64,000 bases of DNA from CBDFGE01 sp965247055 (GCA_965247055.1 CBDFGE010000006.1:558001-622000); one strand, 5' to 3'. Numbered from the stretch's first letter, positions 26,088 through 34,530 are shown. Translations and numbers: made by a program. Notes: generated by a model not told the origin, from the letters alone.

Positions 26088-26157
26088 TGCAGTTTTCCCC
26101 TCCTCGTTTAGACCTCCGCAGCGGGCCGGCTGCTCCGGGAGGCCCCGCGGGTGCTGG

Positions 26158-26577
26158 TCAAGGGAGCCTCCGCCACTTGTAGACCATCACCTCGTTCCCG
26201 CTTCCGTCTCTGCCACCTGCCACAAGGCAGAGGCCCAACTGCATCCCGACAGCTAGCTGCCCGAAGGGACAGTCTACCACCTCGGATATGACATGTGGGC
26301 CCTCGGGCAGCTCGACCTGTCCGAGGGCGTAGGGCACATCCCCGGGCCACCCGGCAGGGGGTACCCGGACGATGGTGTAGCTGTAAAGGGTCCCGTGGCC
26401 GCTGAGCTCCACGGGCTCCAGGGCATCCGAGGTGCAGCTCTGGCAAAAGGCCACAGTGCCGAAAGAATGCTGCCCACACTGACGGCAGCGCATCCCCAGC
26501 AGAACCCCTGCAGCTCCCTCCTCGTCGAGGAGCTTGAGCCGTGACGGCGCAACGGAGACGCGCTTTATTACTTGCAT
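26158..26577 (-). CDS. DUF35 OB-fold / zinc-ribbon acyl-CoA-associated protein
   Basis: The 139-residue protein has a rubredoxin-like zinc ribbon near residues 31-48 (CRQC ... CQSC) followed by an OB-fold with GTLYSYTIVRVPPAGW and PYALGQVELPEG. DUF35 proteins act as accessory subunits of SCP-x thiolases and related aldolases, probably docking CoA substrates. It precedes the thiolase gene on the same strand and should be its partner. ATG 26577 has no strong ribosome site. Confidence 0.85.
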   Translation of the reverse strand: MQVIKRVSVAPSRLKLLDEEGAAGVLLGMRCRQCGQHSFGTVAFCQSCTSDALEPVELSGHGTLYSYTIVRVPPAGWPGDVPYALGQVELPEGPHVISEVVDCPFGQLAVGMQLGLCLVAGGRDGSGNEVMVYKWRRLP

Positions 26578-26715
26578 GGATCGCCTAGCAGCACATCAGG
26601 TAACAACAAGGAGCCCACTCGTAACTAGGATGGTTGGAAGTAGCGCTGATTCGCTCCAGGGCCCAGTGTAGGTCGACCGCCCACGGCGTGTCAACAGCAG
26701 CCCCGGGAGGCCGGG

Positions 26716-26919
26716 TCAGCGTCTGGGCCCTCCGCGCCTGCTGGCGAACCGCTCCAAGAGGATGTCCAGGATGGGTATCTCGCCGCCGACGTATTTACCT
26801 ATCAGGAAGCCCGCGATCACAAACAGCCCCACTATGAATGCCTCCAGGGGCCCCTGCCACACGGTGACCACGCCTATCACGAGCCCGAAGACCATCCCCA
26901 GCAGCTTTGGATTGTCCAT
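26716..26919 (-). CDS. DUF2273 small membrane protein
   Basis: The 67-residue protein has two hydrophobic segments (about residues 6-24 and 28-45) and a basic C-terminus. It matches the DUF2273 small integral membrane proteins that accompany amaP and asp23 in Firmicutes and relatives. It starts 8 bp after the stop of the AmaP-like gene, so it is in the same operon. It probably helps anchor Asp23-type proteins at the membrane. Confidence 0.75.
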   Translation of the reverse strand: MDNPKLLGMVFGLVIGVVTVWQGPLEAFIVGLFVIAGFLIGKYVGGEIPILDILLERFASRRGGPRR

Positions 26920-26927
26920 CGTCCCCT

Positions 26928-27524
26928 CTAGGCTCCCAGCAGCCGCGACTCGTCGCCACGGTCGTACCTGACCCTGGCCACATTCACCCGCTCGACGGTA
27001 AGCCCGGTCACCTGCTCCACCGTCTGCCGGATCCTTGTCTGCAGGTCATCCCGCATCTCCTGGAGTGCGGTCCCCATGATCACCCTCGGGTAGCTGGAGA
27101 TGACGATACTGGCCGGGCCGGCTCCCACCGGCCTTCGCGTGACCCTCAGGCTGCACCGGAGGGAGCTTATGTTGCGGTTGACGATGCCGGTCCGCTCGGC
27201 CAGGAGGCGGACGCTGCCCTGCTCCACGGTGAGGATACCGTCCGGAGTACGGCTTATCTGAAGTACCGGCTGCTTCGCCGACAGCGGCCCTATCTCCAAG
27301 AAGATGACCCCCAGCATCAGGGCGCCGACTATCACGCTCACCACGACGCTGGCCGCCTGCGAGCCTCCGCTGTAGGCGGCGAGACCTATAAGCTCGGACT
27401 CGAACCAGTCTCGGGGAAGGAAGTCGGGGTCCGAGGCCCCCGAGGCCACCAACAAGGTGACCGCCACAGCCACCAGCACGAACGCGGCGACCAGCAAGAC
27501 GGCTAATCTATTGTAACGGTCCAT
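26928..27524 (-). CDS. amaP: Alkaline shock response membrane anchor protein AmaP
   Basis: The 198-residue protein has an N-terminal membrane segment at about residues 8-28 and a second at about 58-80, then a cytoplasmic domain with LTVEQGSVRLLAERT and VNRNISSLRCSLRV. Conserved features of AmaP are two helices and a soluble Asp23-interacting region. In Staphylococcus AmaP tethers Asp23 to the membrane. Two Asp23/Gls24 genes lie directly upstream on the same strand and DUF2273 follows after 8 bp, giving the full anchor module. Confidence 0.8.
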   Translation of the reverse strand: MDRYNRLAVLLVAAFVLVAVAVTLLVASGASDPDFLPRDWFESELIGLAAYSGGSQAASVVVSVIVGALMLGVIFLEIGPLSAKQPVLQISRTPDGILTVEQGSVRLLAERTGIVNRNISSLRCSLRVTRRPVGAGPASIVISSYPRVIMGTALQEMRDDLQTRIRQTVEQVTGLTVERVNVARVRYDRGDESRLLGA

Positions 27525-27600
27525 GTGTCCCGCTCAACCCTCCGGGGCACGCACAAGCGTGCCTCATTTCGATTCGTCTCGGTGCCGGGCGCCAGCAGCC

Positions 27601-28035
27601 CTAATCGACCCTACCAGGCATCCTATCCGGAAAGTCGATGCCGACCACGTCGATGTTGATCTCCTTGGCGATCAAGCCACACAGCTCCAGGACCCTGTGA
27701 GCCACGTTCTGCCGCACTTTGACCACCACCTCAGGTATACTGAACCCGTAGATCACCTGGAGATCGATGTCCAGGATGGCCTCCCGTCTTCCCTTCTCCA
27801 CTCCCACGCCCCGGGCCCTGGTCTCGCGGCCACCGACGCGCTCCGCGATGGTATGGCGTATGGAGCTGGTCCCCAGGTTGGAGACGCCCTCCACCTCCCG
27901 GGCGGCGACACCGGCGACGGCGGCTATCACTTCGTCGTTTATCTCCGTCTCCCCGCCCACCTCGATCTCTGTCATCTGTGCTATCTCAGACAGTCTGGGG
28001 CTCATCTCCTGCTCTTTAATTCTGTCCTGTGTCAT
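27601..28035 (-). CDS. Asp23/Gls24 family envelope stress protein (short form)
   Basis: The 144-residue Asp23 domain carries INDEVIAAVAGVAAREVEGV and ILDIDLQVIYGFSIPEVVVKVRQNV. ATG 28035 follows AAAGGAGGGG. Asp23 proteins form membrane-associated networks and are induced by envelope or pH stress in Gram-positive bacteria. Here it is the middle gene of a four-gene unit ending in AmaP and DUF2273. It is about half identical by eye to the longer paralogue upstream. Confidence 0.87.
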   Translation of the reverse strand: MTQDRIKEQEMSPRLSEIAQMTEIEVGGETEINDEVIAAVAGVAAREVEGVSNLGTSSIRHTIAERVGGRETRARGVGVEKGRREAILDIDLQVIYGFSIPEVVVKVRQNVAHRVLELCGLIAKEINIDVVGIDFPDRMPGRVD

Positions 28036-28099
28036 TGTCCCCTCCTTTAATCAAGTGTGTTTAATCGGTTGGCTACCCCGGTAACCTGCGCCCGAAACG

Positions 28100-28768
28100 T
28101 TACTGCACCCTACCCAGCATCCTCTCGGGGAACTCCAAACCCGTGACCCTGACGTTGATCTCCTTTGCCTCCAGACCGCATAAATTGAGGAGGCGGTCGG
28201 CCACGGCCCGCCGGACCTTGATCACCGCGTTGGGGATGCTGTAGCCGTAGATAACCCTCACCGTGATGTCCAGGATGACCTCACGCCTTCCGGCCTCCAC
28301 CTCCACCCCCCTTGCCCTACCTTCAGCACTCCCCAGACGCTCCCTAACGGACCTCCGAAGAGAAGGGGTCCCCAGAGAGTGGATACCCTCCACCGCCCGG
28401 GCCGCCACACCGGCTATGGCGCCTATGACTTCGGGCTCGATATTCGTCACGCCGCCTACCGAGATCTCTTCAGGCCGCCGTATATCTTCCATTTTCCGCA
28501 TCATCTCCAGTTCCCGGATGGTCAGGTGGCCCATCACCCGCTGCGCTGAAACCGGCGGTCTCTCTACAGGCACCACAGCCGTTTCCATCGATGTTCCGGC
28601 TGCCGGCTCCTCTACTATGTCGGCCCTCGGCTCCTCCGATGGAGGTGCCTCGGCCTTCCTCGAGCGGCCGGTCCTGGTAGACGTCGACGTTTCCGTCAGG
28701 ACGTCCTCAGCCGGGTCTGCCACTTCCAGGCTCCGGGCACCGTTGGTGTCTTCCGTTTTCTCCGGCAT
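28100..28768 (-). CDS. Asp23/Gls24 family protein with disordered N-terminal extension
   Basis: The 222-residue protein has an acidic, Thr/Ser/Glu-rich N-terminal region of about 95 residues without structure signals. The Asp23 domain follows: VTNIEPEVIGAIAGVAARAVEGI, VILDITVRVIYGYSIPNAVIKV. The extension distinguishes it from the 144-residue paralogue and may be a linker or partner-binding tail. ATG 28768 starts the operon. A perfect palindromic operator lies 63 bp upstream, shared with the divergent TetR gene. Confidence 0.85.
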   Translation of the reverse strand: MPEKTEDTNGARSLEVADPAEDVLTETSTSTRTGRSRKAEAPPSEEPRADIVEEPAAGTSMETAVVPVERPPVSAQRVMGHLTIRELEMMRKMEDIRRPEEISVGGVTNIEPEVIGAIAGVAARAVEGIHSLGTPSLRRSVRERLGSAEGRARGVEVEAGRREVILDITVRVIYGYSIPNAVIKVRRAVADRLLNLCGLEAKEINVRVTGLEFPERMLGRVQ

Positions 28769-28830
28769 CGCTGCACCCCTCCCATTCTAATTGCGAGCGT
28801 CCACCAAGCGCCGGCCCGATACCAAGATAT

Positions 28831-28846
28831 AAGTGAACGTTCACTT
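28831..28846 (+). promoter_or_regulatory. Perfect 16-bp palindromic TetR operator
   Basis: AAGTGAACGTTCACTT is its own reverse complement and lies in the divergent region between the Gls24 operon and tetR. The core TGAACGTTCA has the TGAAC-type half-sites seen at many TetR-family targets. It could control both directions. Confidence 0.8.
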
Positions 28847-28920
28847 TAGTACCATGATATCACGCCAATCTGGGCATTGTCAACACTTGCAACTACGACA
28901 ACGATGTTGTACTCTCCTGT

Positions 28921-28936
28921 AAGTATACGCTCACTC
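28921..28936 (+). promoter_or_regulatory. Second, degenerate copy of the TetR operator
   Basis: AAGTATACGCTCACTC matches the 28831-28846 palindrome at 12 of 16 positions and keeps ACG and TCACT. It lies about 40 bp upstream of the tetR start, suggesting a second lower-affinity site. Confidence 0.45.
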
Positions 28937-28975
28937 TCAGAGCACTTTCACAGGATGAGAGGAGGGATGGGAGCA

Positions 28976-29623
28976 ATGCCAACGGTACATCTGGACTCCG
29001 AGGTACGCAGACACCAGATCGTGCAGACCGCACGCAAGATCGTCGCTACCCATGGAATGGCCTTTCTCACCATACAGGAGCTGGCCAGGGAGGTGGAAGT
29101 GTCCGAAGGGGCCATCTACAGACACTTCAAGAGCAAGGACGAGATCCTTGTCCTTCTGATCCAGGAGATCGAGGGCAACCTGCTGCGTGCCGTCTCGGAG
29201 TCGGCCCGGCCCAACGGGAGCGTCCTGGAGCACTTGAAGCACCTCCTCCATCTCCACTTCTCCTCCCTGGAAAGGCGCAACGGGGTCTCCTTCGTAGTGA
29301 TTGCCGAAGCCCTCCGTTTCGGTGACACCGAGGTAAGGGATGCCACCCGGCAAATGGTTGAGCGTTACCTTGGCGTGATAGACGCCACCCTGAAGGCGGC
29401 GGTCGAGAGTGGCGAAATCAACGACAGCGTAGACACGAGGGCCGCAGCCCTCATGTTCTTTGGGATGATCCAGGGCAGCGTGACCCTCTGGTCCTTCAAC
29501 AATCGGGCCCACCCCCTCGCCCAACATAGCGCAGCGCTGTGGGCGATCTTCAAGCAGGGGCTGACGGCACCGGGGCCAGCCCCGAGAAAGCCCTCTCGGG
29601 CCAGACGCCCGTCGCCACGCTAG
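28976..29623 (+). CDS. TetR family transcriptional regulator
   Basis: The 215-residue protein has an N-terminal helix-turn-helix (IVATHGMAFLTIQELAREVEVSEGAIYRHFKSKDEIL, residues about 20-56) and a helical ligand-binding C-terminal part. The C-terminus ends in a basic tail KPSRARRPSPR. ATG 28976 is chosen 9 bp after GGAGGG; in-frame ATGs at 28955 and 28967 are possible. A palindromic operator in the divergent region suggests it represses itself and the Asp23-AmaP operon. Confidence 0.87.
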   Translation: MPTVHLDSEVRRHQIVQTARKIVATHGMAFLTIQELAREVEVSEGAIYRHFKSKDEILVLLIQEIEGNLLRAVSESARPNGSVLEHLKHLLHLHFSSLERRNGVSFVVIAEALRFGDTEVRDATRQMVERYLGVIDATLKAAVESGEINDSVDTRAAALMFFGMIQGSVTLWSFNNRAHPLAQHSAALWAIFKQGLTAPGPAPRKPSRARRPSPR

Positions 29624-29706
29624 ACATGGATCGAGCCGATCTCCCGTTCCCAAGGCATAGTCCTCCCTAGTCGCCCGGGCGCGCTGAGCAAAGGGCCCCC
29701 GGGACC

Positions 29707-30840
29707 TCAGTACTGGGATGCGTCTCGGGGAACCGAGCGCTGCAGACCCTGCAATACCTCCACAGCGCCATGGACCAGCTCCTCCATGATGCGTGCCGCG
29801 GGCCTGCGCTCCCGCACCATGCCGGCGATCTGTCCCGCGGGATTGTTGACCAGGTCGTATCGGCCTGCCTGCCTCGCCGCCCCGACCAGGTCCCGCATCA
29901 GCACTCCCTGGAGAGGCATGGGCAGGGGGTCCAGGCCCGAGCGGTTCCAGGCGTCTATGATCACGTTCTTGTAGTCCCGGGCGGTCTTGCCGGTATAGGC
30001 CCTTGTTACCACGAAGTCCTCGGAGCTCCCCATGAGGATCTGCTCCCTGTGGGCCTCGTGGATGGTGCACTCCTCGGCCGCTAGGAACGCCGTGCCGACC
30101 CATACGCCCACCGCACCCAGGGAAAGGGCCGCGGCAATGCCACGGCCATCGCCGATGCCGCCCGCCGCGACCACCGGGGTCGGGCTCACGGCGTCCACTA
30201 CCTGGGGAATCAATGGAAAGTTGGCGATCCTCCCCGTGTGTCCGCCCGCCTCGTGTCCCTGGGCCACCACCACATCCACCCCCGCTTCCACCTGTCGTAG
30301 TGCATGACGCACCGTACCCACCAGTCCCATAACCTTGATACCCTGCCCCCGTGCCATGGGCACCACCCAGGACGGGTCCCCAAGGCCGGCGGCGAACACG
30401 GGCGCCCTTTCCTCCATGACCACCTGGACTTGCTCCCGCATGACCTTCAGGCTGATCATCGCCTCGTGCTGGAGCTCCACCTCCGGCAGGTCGAACTCCC
30501 GCATCAGGCTGCGCACGAACTCCACGTGCCTGGGGTACTGCTCACGGAGCTGCTGCCGTACCGCCGACCGGCTCTCCTCGGTATGGGCAAGGCTGGCAGG
30601 TAGGAGGAGGTCGATACCGAAGGGCTTGCTGGTCAGGGAACGGACGTCCGCGATCCTGCGGCGAATATCGTCGGGCTCAAGCCCGGCGCACCCCATCACC
30701 CCCATTCCGCCAGCGTTGGACACCGCAGCCACCAGCCTTGGTGGCGTGGCCAGTCCATTGCCACCCATGCCCGCCAGCAGGATGGGATACTCGATGCCCA
30801 GAAGGTCACACAGGCTGGTGCGGAACACTGGTTTCGCCAT
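29707..30840 (-). CDS. Nitronate monooxygenase / 2-nitropropane dioxygenase-like flavoprotein
   Basis: The 377-residue FMN TIM-barrel protein has YPILLAGMGGNG near residue 17, VVVAQGHEAGGHTG near 190, VVAAGGIGDGRGIAAALSLGAVGVWVGTAF near 220 and SSEDFVVTRAYTGKTAR near 262. These match the NMO/FabK-like group, whose members oxidise alkyl nitronates or reduce enoyl-ACP; most remain uncharacterised. ATG 30840 (MAKPVF) follows GGAAGGGAG and is preferred over the longer frame to 30942. It diverges from the lipid-degradation-like operon at 31245. Confidence 0.85.
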   Translation of the reverse strand: MAKPVFRTSLCDLLGIEYPILLAGMGGNGLATPPRLVAAVSNAGGMGVMGCAGLEPDDIRRRIADVRSLTSKPFGIDLLLPASLAHTEESRSAVRQQLREQYPRHVEFVRSLMREFDLPEVELQHEAMISLKVMREQVQVVMEERAPVFAAGLGDPSWVVPMARGQGIKVMGLVGTVRHALRQVEAGVDVVVAQGHEAGGHTGRIANFPLIPQVVDAVSPTPVVAAGGIGDGRGIAAALSLGAVGVWVGTAFLAAEECTIHEAHREQILMGSSEDFVVTRAYTGKTARDYKNVIIDAWNRSGLDPLPMPLQGVLMRDLVGAARQAGRYDLVNNPAGQIAGMVRERRPAARIMEELVHGAVEVLQGLQRSVPRDASQY

Positions 30841-31244
30841 CTTCGACTCCCTTCCCCCTGCTATGGGGGGACTGTCTTTGGTGAGGTCTGCTGGGCTGCC
30901 TGGGCCGCGGGGCGACCCGGCACCCAGGACCAGCGGGGCCACGGGAGCGGCTGGGTGGAGGAAGCATATCCAAAGGCCGTCGGGCTGTCAAGGGAGACAC
31001 ACCCTGCCTCAAAGGGCGACGGCCACCTCACGGTACGCAATTCGTCGCCCGCCTGATATAACTACGGGTTATAGCCCTGAACAGGACCCACCCGGCGGAA
31101 AGGAAGGAGGCGCCCCTAGTATCCAGGTAGCGGGCAGCGGTTGACAGTGAGGAGAGGCGCTATTACAATTGCACTCGCCTTAGGGGGGCCAGGGATCAGC
31201 GGGGTGGGCACGGGACGGTAGCTCCTTTAGCGTAAGGAGGGCCC
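30841..31244 (+). other. 404-bp divergent intergenic region
   Basis: No gene was found. It holds the consensus promoter at 31141-31169 and the AGGAGG ribosome site at the thiolase-like start. The rest shows no palindrome longer than expected. Confidence 0.6.
31141..31169 (+). promoter_or_regulatory. Consensus promoter of the thiolase-like/MaoC operon
   Basis: TTGACA at 31141-31146, a 17-bp spacer and TACAAT at 31164-31169, 75 bp before the first gene of the operon. Confidence 0.8.
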
Positions 31245-32435
31245 ATGGCGGCAGATATAACGCCTGCGGACGTGAACAACATCCGGGACAAGGCAGCGAT
31301 CGTCGGCATCGGGGAGACGGAGTTTTCCCGTGACTCGGGCCGTAGCGAGCTCCAGCTCGCGTGTGAGGCTATTGCCGCCGCGTGCGACGATGCGGGCATC
31401 TCGCCCCACGAGATCGACGGTACCTTCCGGTTTGACATGGACAACAACACCGAGACCCTGCTGGTACAGGCGCTGGGGATCAAGAACCTGCGCCACTGGG
31501 AGAGCATCTCCTACGGCGGTGGAGCCGCCAACGCCACGGTGGCCCACGCCGCAGGTGCCATAGCGTCGGGCTTCTGCAACTATGCGGTGTGCTTTCGCGC
31601 CGCCAACCTACGATCGGCTGTACGCCTGGGGCAGGCCAGGGCACCGGGGCGTATTCCAGGAGGCCAGCGGGCGTTCGCCGCTCCCTTCGGGGCCCTCGCC
31701 CCGGCCCACAGCTTCGGCATGTTTACGCGCCGTTACATGCACCGCTTCGGCGCCACCAGCCGGGACTTCGGCTGGGTGGCGGTGACGTTGCGCCACCACG
31801 CCAGCCGCAACCCTAGGGCCATTCAGCAGCAGCCCATCACCATCGACGACCACCAGAACTCCCGGGTCATATCCGACCCTCTGAGGCTTCTGGACTTCTG
31901 CCAGGAGAACGATGGTGCCGCGGCCATTATCATGACCACCCGCGACCGGGCCCGGCACCTTCGCCACGCCGGTACCCCGGTGCTGGTCGAGGCGGCGGCC
32001 CAGGGCTCGGGCCCCATGAACGAAGGCGTGGTGTACAGGCCGGAGCTCGCCGAGGCCGAGTCGGCCAACACCGCAAGAGACCTCTGGGCCAGGGCCAGGC
32101 TTACCGCCAAGGACATGGACGCCTTGATGTTCTACGACCACTTTACTCCCTTCTGCCTCTTTGGCCTTGAGGCCTACGGCTTCGTCCCCTTGGGTGAGGC
32201 CAAGGACTTCGTCCAGGGCGGGCATAACATCCGGTTCGACGGCATGCTCCCCACCAACACCCACGGCGGCAACCACTCCGAGGCCTATATACACGGGCTG
32301 ACCCACCCCCAGGAGGCGGTGCGCCTCATTCGCGGCACCTCCACCTCCCAACCCCCCAACAAGCGGATCGACCGGGTGCTCTCGTGCAGCAGCGTGGCCC
32401 AGCTCAGCGCCGCGGTGATCATCCGCAGGGGATAG
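31245..32435 (+). CDS. Thiolase-like lipid-transfer protein lacking the nucleophilic Cys (Ltp2-like)
   Basis: The 396-residue thiolase-fold protein begins DKAAIVGIGETEFSRDSG. Where thiolases have the nucleophilic Cys it reads ISYGGGAANATVAHAAG near residue 90, so it cannot act as an ordinary thiolase. In actinobacteria, Cys-less SCP-x proteins such as Ltp2 are retro-aldolases that need a DUF35 subunit and work with MaoC-fold hydratases. Exactly those genes follow here, with 24-45 bp gaps. An aldolase in side-chain or branched acyl-CoA breakdown is therefore the best inference. ATG 31245 follows GTAAGGAGG. Confidence 0.82.
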   Translation: MAADITPADVNNIRDKAAIVGIGETEFSRDSGRSELQLACEAIAAACDDAGISPHEIDGTFRFDMDNNTETLLVQALGIKNLRHWESISYGGGAANATVAHAAGAIASGFCNYAVCFRAANLRSAVRLGQARAPGRIPGGQRAFAAPFGALAPAHSFGMFTRRYMHRFGATSRDFGWVAVTLRHHASRNPRAIQQQPITIDDHQNSRVISDPLRLLDFCQENDGAAAIIMTTRDRARHLRHAGTPVLVEAAAQGSGPMNEGVVYRPELAEAESANTARDLWARARLTAKDMDALMFYDHFTPFCLFGLEAYGFVPLGEAKDFVQGGHNIRFDGMLPTNTHGGNHSEAYIHGLTHPQEAVRLIRGTSTSQPPNKRIDRVLSCSSVAQLSAAVIIRRG

Positions 32436-32459
32436 CCTCCACCTCAGGAAGGAAACACG

Positions 32460-32945
32460 ATGGCTCAACAGCAGCAGACCACCGGGCCCAGGGTCATGAC
32501 AGCGCCACTGGAGGGCATCCCTCTGCCCGACACCGATAACCTCCCGGACTACGAGCGCGGTTTCTGGGAGGCGGCTGCCAGACACGAGCTGAGCATCCAG
32601 CAGTGCTCGGACTGCGAAAAGTTCCGGCACCTGCCCAGCCCGATGTGTCCCTACTGCCATTCGCTGAACAGCCGGTGGACCAGGGTAAGCGGCCGGGGCA
32701 GGGTATACTCCTACGTCATCGCCCACCATCCGGTACACCGGGCCCTCAGGGAGAATCAGCAGGTCCCCTACAACATCTGCCTCATCGAGCTGGAGGAGCA
32801 GGAAGGGTTGCGCATCCTCAGCAACATCCTGCACGTCGCCCCCGAGGACATCCACATAGACATGGCCGTCGAGGTCACTTTCATGGCCACGGTGGACGAC
32901 CCCAAACTGGTGCTGCCCCTCTTTACCCCAGCCGGGAAGAGCTAG
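32460..32945 (+). CDS. DUF35 OB-fold / zinc-ribbon protein
   Basis: The 161-residue protein has a zinc ribbon at about residues 49-66 (CSDC ... CPYC), then an OB-fold with GRGRVYSYVIAHHPVHRAL and PYNICLIELEEQEGLRILSN. The N-terminus carries a helix (YERGFWEAAARHELSIQ) typical of the longer DUF35 form. In the ChsH2-Ltp2 system the DUF35 part docks onto the thiolase-fold aldolase. This gene lies 24 bp after such a protein. ATG 32460 follows AGGAAGG. Confidence 0.87.
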   Translation: MAQQQQTTGPRVMTAPLEGIPLPDTDNLPDYERGFWEAAARHELSIQQCSDCEKFRHLPSPMCPYCHSLNSRWTRVSGRGRVYSYVIAHHPVHRALRENQQVPYNICLIELEEQEGLRILSNILHVAPEDIHIDMAVEVTFMATVDDPKLVLPLFTPAGKS

Positions 32946-32980
32946 CGGCACTCCCACGAAGAACATCAAGGGAGGCGAGA

Positions 32981-33469
32981 ATGGTCGGCGAGGCTGCGGA
33001 GTTCACCATCCCTGAAGAGATGAAGAAGTGGATCGGGCGGGAGATGCAGCTGGGCACTGCCGCCGTGGAAGCCGGAGCCATCACGAAGTTCGCCGATGCC
33101 ATCAAGGACCCCAATCCGCTCTACCGGGACGTGGAGTACGCCAAGGCCACCCCCTACGGGGGCGTCGTGGCGCCGCCTACCTTCATCCACGTCTTCAGAA
33201 GTATAGGGTACGCCCGGTTCCAGGTGGAGCCCATGCCGTGGAAGAACACCACCAGGCTAAACGGCGGCAACGAGCTGGAGTTCTACGCACCGCTACGCCC
33301 GGGGGACGTCATAACCGGCAGGGCCAAGCTCACCGACATCTACGGGCGACACTCCAGAAGCGTCGGCCCCATGATCGTCACGGTGGTGGAGATGACCTAC
33401 ACGAACCAGGCCGGAGACGTTGTAGGCAAGCAGCTGTCCACCACCCTGATCTGCGAGGCCAAAGACTAG
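32981..33469 (+). CDS. MaoC-like hot-dog protein (N-terminal-dehydratase type)
   Basis: The 162-residue hot-dog protein resembles the non-catalytic or N-terminal MaoC-like subunit: AGAITKFADAIKDPNPLYRDVEYA, GGVVAPPTFIHVFRS and GNELEFYAPLRPGDVITGRAKLTDIYGR. The catalytic D-x4-H pair is replaced by DPNPLY, so the active site probably lies in the partner encoded next. Such pairs form heterodimeric enoyl-CoA hydratases (ChsH1/ChsH2-like). ATG 32981 follows GGGAGGCGAG. Confidence 0.85.
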   Translation: MVGEAAEFTIPEEMKKWIGREMQLGTAAVEAGAITKFADAIKDPNPLYRDVEYAKATPYGGVVAPPTFIHVFRSIGYARFQVEPMPWKNTTRLNGGNELEFYAPLRPGDVITGRAKLTDIYGRHSRSVGPMIVTVVEMTYTNQAGDVVGKQLSTTLICEAKD

Positions 33470-33509
33470 GGCGGCCGCCCTGAATCACCGCCGGAGGACC
33501 GTGTTAGGA

Positions 33510-34019
33510 ATGACTACCGTAGAGAGATATGGACCCCCCTTTCCCGGAGCGTACGACCCATGGACCGAGCCCCAGCAGGTCTATTTCGAGGACACCGAGG
33601 AAGGAGTGGAGCTCCCTCCCAAGTCCAAGGGCCCCCTGACGGTCACCGACCTGGTGGTGTTCTCCGGGGCCAGCGGCGATTTCACTCCGATTCACCACGA
33701 CCGTGAGCACGCCAGGGACATCGCCGGCCTGCCGGATATCATCCTTCACGGGCAGTGCAAGCTGGCCTTCATGGTCCACGTGGTCACCGACTGGATTGGG
33801 CTTCAGGGCCGCATCAAGAAGCTGGGTGGCCGGTACCGGGGCATGGACATCATCGGCGACACGGTGGTCTCTCGGGGGAAGGTCACCCGGCGGTACGCCG
33901 AGGGTGGGCAGAACCTGGTGGACCTCGAGATGTGGAACGAGAACGCCAGGGCGGGGACAACGGCAACGGGCTACGCCACTGTGTCGCTGCCCTCCCGGCA
34001 CCGCCCCGCCGGGCGGTAA
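33510..34019 (+). CDS. MaoC-like hot-dog enoyl-CoA hydratase subunit
   Basis: The 169-residue hot-dog protein keeps the hydratase motif SGASGDFTPIHHDREHAR, with the Asp/His catalytic pair, then LPDIILHGQ. It is the likely catalytic partner of the preceding hot-dog protein, hydrating a 2-enoyl-CoA. ATG 33510 is preferred, 11 bp after GGAGGA; GTG 33501 is only 2 bp from it. It is the fourth gene of the operon. Confidence 0.87.
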   Translation: MTTVERYGPPFPGAYDPWTEPQQVYFEDTEEGVELPPKSKGPLTVTDLVVFSGASGDFTPIHHDREHARDIAGLPDIILHGQCKLAFMVHVVTDWIGLQGRIKKLGGRYRGMDIIGDTVVSRGKVTRRYAEGGQNLVDLEMWNENARAGTTATGYATVSLPSRHRPAGR

Positions 34020-34059
34020 GCGGCGCACCGTCTCCTCATCTTTTGCGATAGGGACGCCG

Positions 34060-34530
34060 GTGAATCTGGCGGATATACAAAAAAAGGTCCGGGTGCTCGA
34101 GGACATCGAGGAGATAAAGCGCCTCAAGGCCCGCTACTGCGCCTACTGCGACGACGAGTTCGATGCCGACCGGATTGCCAGTCTGTTTACCGAGGACGCG
34201 GTGTGGGACGGTGGCATGCGGGGCAAGGCCGAAGGGCGGGAGGCGATCCGGAGCTTTTTCAGCCTCGCGCCCGAGGGCCTCTCCTTCGCCCGCCACATGG
34301 TGATGAACCCCGTGATCCAAGTGGAGGGCGACACCGCGAAGGCGTCCTGGCATCTCCTGGAGTGCTGCACCTACGTGCTGGGCAACCAGGCGGTGTGGGG
34401 GGCGGTCCGGTACGATGAGGAGTATCTGCGTGTCGACGGGGAGTGGAAGATCAAGCGGCTGAGGGTGACCTCCTTTTTCGGGACCCCCTTCGAGCAGGGC
34501 TGGGTAAAGCGCAGGTTCTTCCGCGAGTAG
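34060..34530 (+). CDS. SnoaL-like / nuclear-transport-factor-2-fold protein
   Basis: The 156-residue cone-fold protein has EIKRLKARYCAYCDDEFDADRIASLFTEDAVWDGG near residue 20 and YLRVDGEWKIKRLRVTSFF at the end, typical of SnoaL-like dehydratase/isomerase proteins. The start is GTG 34060 with only a weak AGGGA before it. As last gene of the lipid-type operon it may be an isomerase or dehydratase acting on the same acyl-CoA pathway; no activity can be stated. Confidence 0.8.
   Translation: MNLADIQKKVRVLEDIEEIKRLKARYCAYCDDEFDADRIASLFTEDAVWDGGMRGKAEGREAIRSFFSLAPEGLSFARHMVMNPVIQVEGDTAKASWHLLECCTYVLGNQAVWGAVRYDEEYLRVDGEWKIKRLRVTSFFGTPFEQGWVKRRFFRE

Noticed and set aside
24912..26111. Long plus-strand ORF of 399 codons over the thiolase
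   Set aside because: It is antisense to a clear thiolase gene with catalytic motifs, and its translation has no family features.
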